Source of the DNA: Leisingera sp. ANG1
GTDB lineage: Bacteria > Pseudomonadota > Alphaproteobacteria > Rhodobacterales > Rhodobacteraceae
NCBI RefSeq assembly: GCF_000203975.2
Contig: NZ_AFCF02000008.1
Location: 372,001-436,000, forward strand
DNA: 64,000 nt
Reading direction: 5' to 3'
This document shows positions 26,324 through 35,054 of this stretch, piece by piece. A program made the position numbers and the translations under genes. The first letter of the stretch is position 1. Each line of letters opens with the position of its first letter. The notes beneath the pieces are model-generated. The model saw only the letters and a program-made list of their open reading frames with translations. It did not search any database and was not told the DNA's origin.

Positions 26324-27451
26324 GTGCTGGAACAAAAGATTGCCGGGATGGATTTGTGGCATCTCGCGCTGCCCGTCTTGTCGCGCCGCGACCATGGGAT
26401 CGGGTCTGTTGAGGGCTCCTGCGAAGTTGTGATTGTCCGGCTGCGCAGCGAAGGCGGCGCCGAAGGGTTTGGTGAGGCCTCGACCTGGTCGGTTTTCACC
26501 GGCACGCCCGAGGCCAGCCTTGCGGCGCTGGACCGCTACATCCGGCCGCTGGTGGAGGGCCGCCGGGTGGCGGACCGCGCGGCGATCATGGAGGATGCGG
26601 CCAAGGCAGTAGCCCATTGCACCGAAGCCAAGGCGGCGCTGGAAACCGCCCTGCTGGACCTCACCGGGCGGATCGCGGGGGTGCCGGTCTGGGCGCTGCT
26701 GGGCGGCAAGTGCCGCGATAGCATCCCTCTCAGCTGTTCGATTGCCGATCCGGATTTTGAGAAGGACGTGGAGCTGCTGCACCGGCTGCGCGCAGACAAG
26801 GTTGGGCTGATCAAGCTGAAGACCGGCTTCAAGGATCACGCCTTCGACATCATGCGGCTGGAACGGATTGCCAGAGACTTCCCCGAATTCCGGGTGCGGG
26901 TGGACTACAATCAGGGCCTCAGCATCGAGGACGCGCCTGCGCAGGTCCGCGATGTGGCGGAGTTCAAGCCGGATTTCATCGAGCAGCCGGTGCGGTTCCA
27001 CCACTTTGGCATGATGGCAATGCTGCGCCAGATGATTGATGTGCCGCTCTTGGCGGACGAGAGCATCTTTGGCCCGGAGGACATGGTGCGCGCGGCACGC
27101 GAAGGCATCTGCGATGGTGTCTCGGTCAAGATCATGAAATCGGGCGGCCTCAGCCGCGGTCAGACGGTGGCGCGGATTGCGGCGGCCAACGGGCTGTCGG
27201 CCTATGGCGGCGACATGTTCGAAGCAGGGGTGGCGCATCTGGCAGGCACCCACATGATTGCGGCCACGCCAGAGATCCGGCTGGGCTGCGAGTTCTACCA
27301 GGCAAGCTATTTCCTGAAAGAGGACATACTGGAGACCCCCTTCCAGGTCGTCGACGGTCAAGTGGTGGTGCCGGACGGACCGGGCCTGGGCATCAAGCCG
27401 GATGTTGAAAAGCTGGACCGTTACGCGGTCTCAAAGAAGGTCGCGGCATGA
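26324..27451 (+). CDS. Enolase-superfamily enzyme (mandelate racemase/muconate lactonizing type)
   Basis: The 375-residue protein shows the catalytic layout of the muconate-lactonizing subgroup: KxK (LIKLKTG, near residue 164), three metal ligands (VDYNQ near 194, IEQPV near 220, ADESIF near 245) and a Lys on the other face (SVKIMKSGG near 270). Such enzymes racemise or dehydrate carboxylates by 2-proton abstraction. I chose GTG at 26324, with GAGGAAG seven bases upstream, over the earlier ATGs, which overlap the LysR operator. Epimerisation of an amino acid or betaine is possible given the neighbours, but the substrate is unproved. Confidence 0.88.
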   Translation: MLEQKIAGMDLWHLALPVLSRRDHGIGSVEGSCEVVIVRLRSEGGAEGFGEASTWSVFTGTPEASLAALDRYIRPLVEGRRVADRAAIMEDAAKAVAHCTEAKAALETALLDLTGRIAGVPVWALLGGKCRDSIPLSCSIADPDFEKDVELLHRLRADKVGLIKLKTGFKDHAFDIMRLERIARDFPEFRVRVDYNQGLSIEDAPAQVRDVAEFKPDFIEQPVRFHHFGMMAMLRQMIDVPLLADESIFGPEDMVRAAREGICDGVSVKIMKSGGLSRGQTVARIAAANGLSAYGGDMFEAGVAHLAGTHMIAATPEIRLGCEFYQASYFLKEDILETPFQVVDGQVVVPDGPGLGIKPDVEKLDRYAVSKKVAA

Positions 27452-28701
27452 CGGCGGGAAAGAAAACCGTTGCCATCATCGGCGCCGGCATTGTCGGCGT
27501 CTCGGCCGCGATTGAGCTGCAACATGACGGGCATCAGGTGATCCTGATTGACGGCAAGGGGCCGGGTGAAGGCACCAGCCACGGCAACGGCGGCATTCTG
27601 GCCTCCTGCTCCATCGTGCCGGTCACCGGGCCGGGGCTATGGAAGAAAGCGCCGAAGATGCTGCTGGACCCGGAGCAGCCGCTGTTCATGCGCTGGGGGT
27701 ACCTGCCGAAACTGGCGCCCTGGCTGATGAAATACATGGGGCATGCCAATGCCGACGACACCGCCCGCATTGCCGCGGCATTGGCACCTATCGTCGGGGA
27801 CTCGCTGTCGGATCATCAGGCGCTGGCGGCCGGGACCGGGGCGGAGCGGCATTTGAAATCCTCTGACTATCTGTTCCTCTATAATGACCGCTCGCATTTC
27901 GGAGAGGACGCATTCGGCTGGGGCCTGCGCAAGAAACACGGTTTCCAGTGGGATGAGTTGGAGGGAGCGGAGTTCCGGGCCTATGACGGCATCTATTCCC
28001 GGGACATCACCTTTGCCGCGCGGCTGAAGGACCACGGCATCATCACTGACCCCGGCCAGTACGTGAAGGACCTGGCGGCCCACGTCACCGGCAATGGCGG
28101 CCGGCTGATCAAGGCCTTTGTGACGGACGTGGCGCGCGAAAACGGCACGGTGACCGGCGTGCGCGCAGGCGGCGAGACCATCCCCTGCGACGCGGTTGTG
28201 GTGGCCACCGGCGTTTGGTCCAAGCCGCTGGCAGAGAAACTGGGAATTTCCGTACCACTGGAAGCAGAACGCGGCTATCATCTTGAATTATGGGAGCCTT
28301 CGGCGATGCCCAAGGCCCCTGTGATGGTAGCAGCGGCCAAATGCGTGGTGACCCCGATGGAGGGACGGATCCGGATTGCAGGCATCGTGGAATTCGGCGG
28401 GCTGGAAGCCGGGCCGTCGAAAGGCCCGCTGGAGCTGTTGCACAGGAATGCGCGCCGCATCCTGCCGGGTGTCACCTGGAAACACGAAGAGGAATGGCAG
28501 GGCGCCCGCCCTGCCCCGGCCGACTCGATTCCGGTGATCGGCAAAGTTCCCGGCCTGTCCGGCGCCTACGTCGGTTTTGGCCACCACCACATCGGCCTGA
28601 CAGGCGGACCAAAGACCGGGCGCCTGCTGGCGCAGATGATTTCGGGCCGAACCCCGAACATGGACATGAGCGCCTATGACCCGGCGCGATACGCGATCTG
28701 A
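27448..28701 (+). CDS. FAD-dependent oxidoreductase (DadA-like, D-amino-acid dehydrogenase family)
   Basis: A 417-residue flavoprotein with the ADP-binding fold [21 protein letters not shown] at residues 8-28 and the family's [12 protein letters not shown] near residue 45. The C-terminus has [21 protein letters not shown] near residue 370, typical of DadA. It would oxidise an amine or D-amino acid and pass electrons to the respiratory chain. It overlaps the enolase-superfamily gene by four bases, so racemisation or epimerisation followed by oxidation is a reasonable reading of the operon. Confidence 0.88.
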   Translation: MTAGKKTVAIIGAGIVGVSAAIELQHDGHQVILIDGKGPGEGTSHGNGGILASCSIVPVTGPGLWKKAPKMLLDPEQPLFMRWGYLPKLAPWLMKYMGHANADDTARIAAALAPIVGDSLSDHQALAAGTGAERHLKSSDYLFLYNDRSHFGEDAFGWGLRKKHGFQWDELEGAEFRAYDGIYSRDITFAARLKDHGIITDPGQYVKDLAAHVTGNGGRLIKAFVTDVARENGTVTGVRAGGETIPCDAVVVATGVWSKPLAEKLGISVPLEAERGYHLELWEPSAMPKAPVMVAAAKCVVTPMEGRIRIAGIVEFGGLEAGPSKGPLELLHRNARRILPGVTWKHEEEWQGARPAPADSIPVIGKVPGLSGAYVGFGHHHIGLTGGPKTGRLLAQMISGRTPNMDMSAYDPARYAI

Positions 28702-28712
28702 TACCAACCAGT

Positions 28713-28726
28713 GCCCCTTAAGGGGC
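28713..28726. promoter_or_regulatory. 14-bp palindrome upstream of dctP
   Basis: GCCCCTTAAGGGGC is a perfect palindrome 24 bases upstream of the TRAP binding-protein gene and 11 bases after the dehydrogenase stop. It could be a regulator site or an mRNA processing hairpin. Confidence 0.45.
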
Positions 28727-28750
28727 CGCAACCACAACAGGGAGTAAATG

Positions 28751-29725
28751 ATGAAGAAACTGACCAAACTGCTGGCCGCCACCGCGCTGACCGCAGCCGC
28801 CGCCCTGCCCGCTGCGGCTGAAACTTGGGACATGCCGATGGCCTATTCGGCGTCCAACTTCCACTCTGCCACAGGTGCCGAGTTTGCCGAGTGTGTAACC
28901 ACCGGCACCGGCGGCGAAGTTGAGATCAAGACCCACCCCTCCGGCTCGCTGTTCAAGGGCGCCGACATCAAGCGCGCTGTGCAGACCGGCCAGGCCCCCA
29001 TTGGCGAGCGGCTGCTGTCCGGCCACCAGAACGAAAACGCGCTCTTTGGCTTTGACTCGATCCCGTTCCTGGCGACCTCCTTTGATGACAGCGACAGGCT
29101 GTGGAAGGCGGCAAAGCCCTCCATCGAAAAACTGCTGGCTGAGCAAAACCTGACCCTGCTTTACGCTGTGCCGTGGCCGCCGCAGGGCCTCTATTTCAAG
29201 AATGAGGTGAACTCGGTGGCCGACATGAAAGGCATCAAGTTCCGCTCCTACAACAATGCCACCTCGCGGCTGGCGGAGCTGACAGGCATGCTGCCGGTGA
29301 CCATCGAGGCGGCTGAGATCAGCCAGGCCTTTGCCACCGGTGTGGCGGAGTCGATGGTCTCCTCCGGCTCCACCGGGTATGACCGCAAAGTCTGGGAAAG
29401 CCTGAACTATTTCTACGAAGTGGATGCCTGGCTGCCCCGCAACTACGTGTTTGTGAACTCCGATGTCTGGAACGGCACCTCCGAGGCCAACCAGAACGTG
29501 ATCAAGGGCTGTGCCAAGCTGGCGGAATACGCGGGCAACTGGCGCGCCAAGGAGTACACCGGCTTTACCCTGCAGGGCCTGCGCGATGGCGGCATGACCG
29601 TGGGTCCGGCGTCCGATCAGATGGTGGGCGAGCTGAAGGAAATCGGCGTCACCATGACCAATGAGTGGCTGGAAGCGGCCGGCGAAGAAGGCAAGGCCAT
29701 CGTCGACGCCTTCCGCGCTGAGTAA
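28751..29725 (+). CDS. dctP: TRAP transporter substrate-binding protein
   Basis: The 324-residue periplasmic protein has a signal peptide cut after AALPAAA and the DctP fold, with the Arg-bearing IKFRSYNNATSRLAELTGMLPV block (near residue 160) that usually grips the substrate carboxylate and the SSGSTGYDRKVWESL block near residue 207. ATGs at 28748 and 28751 are adjacent; the second gives better spacing to GGGAG. It is the first gene of a TRAP system downstream of the oxidoreductase, so its ligand is probably that enzyme's substrate or precursor. Confidence 0.93.
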   Translation: MKKLTKLLAATALTAAAALPAAAETWDMPMAYSASNFHSATGAEFAECVTTGTGGEVEIKTHPSGSLFKGADIKRAVQTGQAPIGERLLSGHQNENALFGFDSIPFLATSFDDSDRLWKAAKPSIEKLLAEQNLTLLYAVPWPPQGLYFKNEVNSVADMKGIKFRSYNNATSRLAELTGMLPVTIEAAEISQAFATGVAESMVSSGSTGYDRKVWESLNYFYEVDAWLPRNYVFVNSDVWNGTSEANQNVIKGCAKLAEYAGNWRAKEYTGFTLQGLRDGGMTVGPASDQMVGELKEIGVTMTNEWLEAAGEEGKAIVDAFRAE

Positions 29726-29739
29726 TCAGACAAATTGGT

Positions 29740-29766
29740 ACGGGCGGCGCGGCAGGTGCCGCCCGT
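29740..29766 (+). terminator. Intercistronic stem-loop between dctP and dctQ
   Basis: ACGGGCGGC (29740-29748) pairs with GCCGCCCGT (29758-29766) over a 9-base loop, followed by AGTCTTATAAG. Such partial terminators commonly let the binding protein be made in excess over the membrane subunits. Confidence 0.7.
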
Positions 29767-29798
29767 AGTCTTATAAGAATAATGCCGATGGGGATGCT

Positions 29799-30332
29799 AT
29801 GACTGTGCTCAGGGGGCTGCGCTCCGGACTGGATTTTCTCTACCTTGCGGCGGGGGTGCTGGCCGCGCTCTGCCTGATTGCCATTCTGGGGCTGATCGTG
29901 GTCCAGATGCTGGCCCGCTGGACCGGTGAGGTCTTCCCCGGCGCGCCGGATTACGCAGGCTATGCGATGGCCGCTGCGTCCTTCCTGGCCTTTGCCAATG
30001 CCCTGAACCGCGGCAGCCATATCCGGGTGTCGATCCTGCTGAACGCCGTGCCCGAAGGTTTCCGCCGGGTGCTGGAAATCTGGTGTTTCGGCATCGGCAC
30101 CGCGGTGATGTGGTACTTCTGCTTCTACGCCTATCGCTTTGTCTACTGGAGCTGGAAGTTCAACGACGTGAGCCAGGGTCAGGACCGCACGCCGCTTTGG
30201 ATCCCGCAAAGCGCCATGCTGATCGGCGCGGTCATCCTGGCCATCGCCCTCACCGACCACCTGATCCACGTGATTTTCCGCGGCGACCACCGCATCACCC
30301 GGGATCTCGAAGATCAGAGCCACGCGGAGTAA
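29799..30332 (+). CDS. dctQ: TRAP transporter small membrane subunit
   Basis: A 177-residue protein with about four membrane segments and the DctQ signature GSHIRVSILLNAVP near residue 69. It forms the membrane complex with the large subunit, whose ATG follows its stop after six bases. Confidence 0.9.
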   Translation: MTVLRGLRSGLDFLYLAAGVLAALCLIAILGLIVVQMLARWTGEVFPGAPDYAGYAMAAASFLAFANALNRGSHIRVSILLNAVPEGFRRVLEIWCFGIGTAVMWYFCFYAYRFVYWSWKFNDVSQGQDRTPLWIPQSAMLIGAVILAIALTDHLIHVIFRGDHRITRDLEDQSHAE

Positions 30333-30338
30333 GGGCCC

Positions 30339-31649
30339 ATGGAAAACATCTCAGTCATCATCCTCTTCCTCTTCGTGCTGTTCACGCTTCTGGGCACCGG
30401 CGTTTGGGTCGGCCTGGCGCTGATGGGCGTGGCCTGGGTTGGCATGGAATTGTTCACCACACGGCCTGTGGGCGACGTGATGCTGACCACGGTCTGGTCG
30501 GCTTCCTCCAGCTGGACCCTGACGGCGCTGCCGATGTTTATCTGGATGGGCGAAATCCTGTACCGGACCCGATTATCCGAGGACATGTTCAAGGGCCTCA
30601 GCCCCTGGATGGCGCCCCTGCCCGGCGGGCTGGTGCACACCAATATCGTCGGCTGCACGGTATTTGCCGCGGTCTCCGGCTCCTCCGCCGCGACGCTGAC
30701 CACGGTGGGTAAGATGTCCATCCCGGAGCTGCGCAAGCGCAACTACCCCGAGAAAATGGTGATCGGCACCCTGACCGGCGCGGCCACCCTGGGCCTGATG
30801 ATCCCTCCGTCGCTGACGCTGATTGTCTATGGCGTCACCATCAATGAATCGATCACCAAGCTGTTCTTTGCTGGCATCCTGCCCGGCCTGGTGCTGGCGG
30901 CGATGTTCATGGGCTATGTGGCGGTCTATTCCAAGGTCGGCAAGGACTGGAACCCGAACAGGGAGGACAAGCTGACCTTCGCGCAAAAGGTCAAGAACTC
31001 CCGCTTTCTGGCGCCGGTGATTGCGCTGATCGTGGTGGTGATCGGGTCGATGTACCTGGGCTTTGCCACGGCAACCGAGGCTGCCGCATTCGGCGTTATC
31101 GGCTCGCTGCTGCTGGCACTTGGCCAAGGCTCTCTGAATTGGAAGACCTTCACCGAGAGCCTGATGGGCGCCACCCGCACCAGTGCGATGATTGCATTGA
31201 TCCTGGCGGGCGCGGCCTTCCTGTCGCTGTCGATGGGCTTCACCGGCTTGCCGCGGGGCCTTGCCGACCTGATTGCCGGCTGGGAGCTTTCGCGCCTGGA
31301 ACTCCTCATGGTGCTCCTGGTGTTCTACATCGTGCTTGGCTGCTTCCTCGACGGCATCTCCTCGGTGGTGCTGACCATGGCAGTGGTGGAGCCGATGATC
31401 CGCCAGGCCGGCATCGACCTCATTTGGTTCGGCATCTTCATCGTGGTGGTTGTGGAAATGGCGCAGATCACTCCGCCGATCGGTTTCAACCTGTTTGTGA
31501 TGCAGGGCATGACCCACCACGAGATGAGCTATATCGCCCGTGCCGCGATCCCGATGTTCCTGATCATGGTGCTGATGGTGTTTGTGCTGATCGCCTTCCC
31601 GGAGCTGGCAACCTACCTGCCGAACAACCTCAGGCCGGGACCGGTCTAA
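30339..31649 (+). CDS. dctM: TRAP transporter large membrane subunit
   Basis: A 436-residue, highly hydrophobic DctM-type permease with about twelve membrane segments. The family blocks SGSSAATLTTVGKMSIPELRKR (near residue 112), LMIPPSLTLIVYGVTI (near residue 151) and TPPIGFNLFVMQGM (near residue 377) are clear. It imports the substrate with sodium. It is followed four bases later by a bile-acid-sodium-symporter-like gene. Confidence 0.93.
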   Translation: MENISVIILFLFVLFTLLGTGVWVGLALMGVAWVGMELFTTRPVGDVMLTTVWSASSSWTLTALPMFIWMGEILYRTRLSEDMFKGLSPWMAPLPGGLVHTNIVGCTVFAAVSGSSAATLTTVGKMSIPELRKRNYPEKMVIGTLTGAATLGLMIPPSLTLIVYGVTINESITKLFFAGILPGLVLAAMFMGYVAVYSKVGKDWNPNREDKLTFAQKVKNSRFLAPVIALIVVVIGSMYLGFATATEAAAFGVIGSLLLALGQGSLNWKTFTESLMGATRTSAMIALILAGAAFLSLSMGFTGLPRGLADLIAGWELSRLELLMVLLVFYIVLGCFLDGISSVVLTMAVVEPMIRQAGIDLIWFGIFIVVVVEMAQITPPIGFNLFVMQGMTHHEMSYIARAAIPMFLIMVLMVFVLIAFPELATYLPNNLRPGPV

Positions 31650-31653
31650 CCTC

Positions 31654-32592
31654 ATGCTCCGCGCGCTCGCCTTTGCTGCCCGGCACGGGCGGGCCGCACT
31701 GGTCCTGGGGCTTCTGGCCGGGCTGTTGCTGCCCAGCCTCGCCGCCGCCCTCCAGCCCTGGCTGCCGCAAATGGTGGCCGGGCTTTTGTTTCTGAACGCC
31801 TACCGCATCGGCCTGCGCAAAGCCGCAGGCGGGCTGGCGGACGGTATCGGCACGCTGAAGGCCATCACCCTTCTGCAAGTCGCCCTGCCGCTGCTGGCTC
31901 TGGGGATTGCCGCGCTGTTCGGCGTTGCGCAGACCCCCGCCGCTATGGCGCTGATCCTGATGCTGAGCGCCCCCTCGGTGACCGGCAGCCCGAATATTAC
32001 CGCGCTGATGGGGCACGCACCGGAGCCGGCCTTCCGCCTGCTGATCACCGGCACTGCGCTGATGCCGCTGACGGTGATCCCGGTGTTCCTGCTGGCGCCC
32101 GGCCTCGGCGATCTGGGCGAGGTGCTGCGCGCCGCCGGACGGCTGATCGGCGCGATTGGCCTGACGGTTGCGGCAGCCTTTTTGCTGCGCCGCCTGACCC
32201 TGCCGCAGATGCGTGAGGACCAGGCCAAAGCCATCGACGGGCTGACCGTGATTGCGCTGGCAGTGATTGTGGTCGGGCTGATGGCCGCGCTGGGGCCTGC
32301 GCTGCGGATGGACCCGCTGCTGGTCCTGCAGTGGCTGGGATTCGCTTTGGCGGCCAACCTGGGCCTGCAGGCACTGGTGTTTGCAGTATTGCGACGCCGC
32401 GCGGGCAGTGGCGCGGTGCCCGTTTCCGTTGTCGCCGGCAACCGGAACTTTGCCCTCTTCCTGATCGCCCTGCCCGCGGCCACAACCGATCCGCTGCTGA
32501 TCTTTCTCGGCTGCTACCAGATCCCGATGTACCTGACTGCGATCCTGATGAAGCCGCTTTACGGCCGCGCTGCGCTCAGGACAGGAAGGTGA
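31654..32592 (+). CDS. Bile acid:sodium symporter (BASS)-like membrane protein
   Basis: The 312-residue protein has about nine or ten hydrophobic segments. Features such as GLLLPSLAAALQPWLPQMVAGLLFLNAYRIG and the SAPSVTGSPN and VVAGNRNFALFLIALP stretches suggest the BASS/SBF-like carrier superfamily. It is the last gene of the TRAP operon and may export or import a related carboxylate. Its last 17 bases overlap the end of the convergent gene at 32576. Confidence 0.65.
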   Translation: MLRALAFAARHGRAALVLGLLAGLLLPSLAAALQPWLPQMVAGLLFLNAYRIGLRKAAGGLADGIGTLKAITLLQVALPLLALGIAALFGVAQTPAAMALILMLSAPSVTGSPNITALMGHAPEPAFRLLITGTALMPLTVIPVFLLAPGLGDLGEVLRAAGRLIGAIGLTVAAAFLLRRLTLPQMREDQAKAIDGLTVIALAVIVVGLMAALGPALRMDPLLVLQWLGFALAANLGLQALVFAVLRRRAGSGAVPVSVVAGNRNFALFLIALPAATTDPLLIFLGCYQIPMYLTAILMKPLYGRAALRTGR

Positions 32593-33478
32593 CCCCCGGC
32601 ATGTGCCGGATCAGCTCGGCATCCGCCACGTAGCTTTCGCTCATGTCGTCCACCAGTGCCTGCGACCAGCCAGGAAGGTCGATTTCCTCCTCGATCTCCG
32701 CCTCGTCGTGGAAGTAACTCAGAAACAGCGCACGCACCCGCTCCCTCTGGTCTTCCGACAGCCCGGGGCGGCTTGCCAGATAAGCCTCCAGCCGCTCGTA
32801 TCCTGCCTCGGAGATGATGCCGCGGGTGATGTCCAGCTCACCGCTGAAGCGAAAGCCCTCCCCAAGGCCGGTTACATGACCCAGGATGCTGGGCCAGATC
32901 ACCGGTGTTTCCTCATTGCACCAAACGGTAATGCGGCAGCCGGGATTGCGATCCTGAATGTCCTCGACAACCTCCGACCACCGCAGATTCAGAAAATCGG
33001 TGTCCGACGCAAACTGCTTCCAGGTGCGTCCGGACTGGGACTTGAACACCGGCCCGACCAGAGTGGCCGGGTTGCGCAGGCCCAGGAAAAACTCGCAAGG
33101 GTTCCCGGGAAACAGGCCGCGCAGGGCTGCTGCGTTCTTGCCAGCATTGCGGTACAGCCTGCCGCCGTTCAGCATCCAGCCCGGCACACCCAGAAAACTG
33201 GAATTGGTCAGGATGATGCGCGATACCGCCTGATCCTTGACCAGTCCGGCCAGCAGGGCCTCGCGCTCCTGTTCCGTGACGAACTCCTGATCCTGCTTGC
33301 GCAGCAGCTGGTTGAGCGCACTCATGTAGGTGCCAGGGCGGCGGATCATGACACCCCGCTCCAACAGCGGTTGCGCGTCCTTGCGCAGCGACCAGGTCAG
33401 CTGGCCGTTGTCGGTATTGGGCGCGCCGACGTGAAAGGCGAGGGTGATGTCCCGTATGTCCGTATCTGCCTGGCTCAT
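32576..33478 (-). CDS. Conserved hypothetical protein, sulfotransferase-like
   Basis: A 300-residue soluble protein that opens with LAFHVGAPNTDNGQLTWSLRKDAQPLLERGV, resembling the P-loop-like start of proteins annotated as sulfotransferase-related in roseobacters. I see no firm PAPS-binding motif. It is convergent with, and overlaps by 17 bases, the preceding carrier. Three larger minus-strand genes lie upstream of it, at least two of them glycan-related, so a role in surface polysaccharide modification is plausible but unproved. Confidence 0.6.
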   Translation of the reverse strand: MSQADTDIRDITLAFHVGAPNTDNGQLTWSLRKDAQPLLERGVMIRRPGTYMSALNQLLRKQDQEFVTEQEREALLAGLVKDQAVSRIILTNSSFLGVPGWMLNGGRLYRNAGKNAAALRGLFPGNPCEFFLGLRNPATLVGPVFKSQSGRTWKQFASDTDFLNLRWSEVVEDIQDRNPGCRITVWCNEETPVIWPSILGHVTGLGEGFRFSGELDITRGIISEAGYERLEAYLASRPGLSEDQRERVRALFLSYFHDEAEIEEEIDLPGWSQALVDDMSESYVADAELIRHMPGVTFLS

Positions 33479-33551
33479 TTTCCTGTCCGGCCTTTGCCCG
33501 GTATTTGCTCAGCAGCGCATTGGAAGCCTGCCGCGGGTCCCTTTGTGCGCG

Positions 33552-34925
33552 TCATAGCCGCTCCTTCATCCGGCGGAAGAACCGGTCGTCCCGCTGGCGC
33601 AAGATATACGCGCAGACCTGCTTCGCAAGCCCCGGATGGCCGCGGTCAAGTGCCAGATTGGCAAGCTCCCTTTGGAACCGGGGGAAACTGTGGCGCTTGC
33701 GCAAAAGGCGATGAAAGCGGTGCGGGGTCAGCTCGCCGGTAATGGCGCCGCGGGCAATTTCCTGCAGAATACCCATCTGCTGCAGTGAGGAGCCCAGCCT
33801 GTGCCCCAGCAGCGGGCAGCGCCAGAAGGTGACATTATCGCCGGTGAACCGCGCCGCATGGCCCGCATCCGGCGCCACGTAGGGGTCGAACATGATGTGC
33901 ACCTCCCCTGCCCCCTGGCTGGCCTGCGCCGCATCTCCGAAGGGGCCGGAAAAATCCCGGTCCCAAACCTTCTTGTAGCGCATTTCCCAAGGCACGATGG
34001 TCTTGTCCAGCGTGGACTGCGGGCTGATTGCAAACACCGTTGAGCCCGGCGCCGCCGCGGCAAACGCCGCCGCCGCATAACCGCCCATCGAGGCGCCGTA
34101 AAACACAACACGGGAGAACTGCGCGAAGAAGCCGCTGTCGCGCAGTTCCTCAAACTTGCGGGTGACCTCCTTATGGCGGAACCAGGTCCAGCCGTTGGCC
34201 ATCACCCCCAGCATCGACCAGCCCTGCGCCTCGATAAAGCTGAAGCCCCAGGGCCGGCGGTCATCCCGCTTGGTCATCGCAATGTCGAGATTGTCGAACG
34301 TAACAACCAGCGTGCTGCCGCGCGGCATGAACAGGAAGGAGTGCTCTTCCAGCTCGTCGAAGAAGCCTTCCTTGCCGGCCAACTGCCGGGCCACCTTGGA
34401 CCACTCTCCGGAAGGCGGCAGCACCTCCTGCGGTTCGGCGGACAGAATTGCCAGACCGTTGCGGTCCGCTTCCGGCGGCAGCAATGTATTGCAGCTGCCG
34501 TAGGCCTTCAGGAACGGATAGCTGCCAGACCCCTTGCGGATTTCTATCACCATCCGGCTCAGCGGGTGCAGCGCCCGGTCCAGCAGCGGTTTGATGTTCT
34601 GGATCTTGTGGCGGACGCCAAAGCTGTTCAGCGCCAGGATCACATCGTACTGACGGTTTTCAACTGCACCGGAAACGACCCGGATGGCATCGCGGTCCAC
34701 CCCGCCCTGTTCGAGGCGGGCATGCCAGTCCTGCGCTGCCGCCTCGTTCACAGGCTTTGGCTGCCCCTTTCGGTCGAGGCTGACCAGATCAATGCTGCAT
34801 CCATAGCGCCGGTGCAGCAAAATGCACAACTCCGGCGCCTGGCCGTTGATATCGGCGACCGTCAAAACATCATCCACATCCAGCGCGGGCAGCACGGTTC
34901 CGATGTCGAAAATGTCACTCAGCAT
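33552..34925 (-). CDS. Two-domain protein: methyltransferase-like N-terminus, alpha/beta-hydrolase-like C-terminus
   Basis: The 457-residue protein has an N-terminal Rossmann-like part (VADINGQAPELCILLHRRYGCSIDLVSLD, residues 23-51; MVIEIRKGSGSYPFLKAYGS near residue 125) nearly repeated in the C-terminal domain of the protein encoded at 35055. Residues 270-290 carry YGASMGGYAAAAFA, a nucleophile-elbow-like motif of alpha/beta hydrolases. The function is unknown; the neighbours suggest modification of a cell-surface glycan. Confidence 0.65.
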   Translation of the reverse strand: MLSDIFDIGTVLPALDVDDVLTVADINGQAPELCILLHRRYGCSIDLVSLDRKGQPKPVNEAAAQDWHARLEQGGVDRDAIRVVSGAVENRQYDVILALNSFGVRHKIQNIKPLLDRALHPLSRMVIEIRKGSGSYPFLKAYGSCNTLLPPEADRNGLAILSAEPQEVLPPSGEWSKVARQLAGKEGFFDELEEHSFLFMPRGSTLVVTFDNLDIAMTKRDDRRPWGFSFIEAQGWSMLGVMANGWTWFRHKEVTRKFEELRDSGFFAQFSRVVFYGASMGGYAAAAFAAAAPGSTVFAISPQSTLDKTIVPWEMRYKKVWDRDFSGPFGDAAQASQGAGEVHIMFDPYVAPDAGHAARFTGDNVTFWRCPLLGHRLGSSLQQMGILQEIARGAITGELTPHRFHRLLRKRHSFPRFQRELANLALDRGHPGLAKQVCAYILRQRDDRFFRRMKERL

Positions 34926-35054
34926 GGGTATTCAACTGTCTTTCAATGGCCAGGCGGCCCAAAGACGGCCGCGAGCTGGACTTGGCAAGCGCTTATTTGA
35001 AGGGCGTTCCCTCGCCACCCAATACACGCAAAAGGTTAATGGCCCGGTTAACTG

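Noticed and set aside
25327-26412. Open frame (361 codons) opposite the LysR gene
   Set aside because: Antisense of a clear LysR regulator with no recognisable domain.
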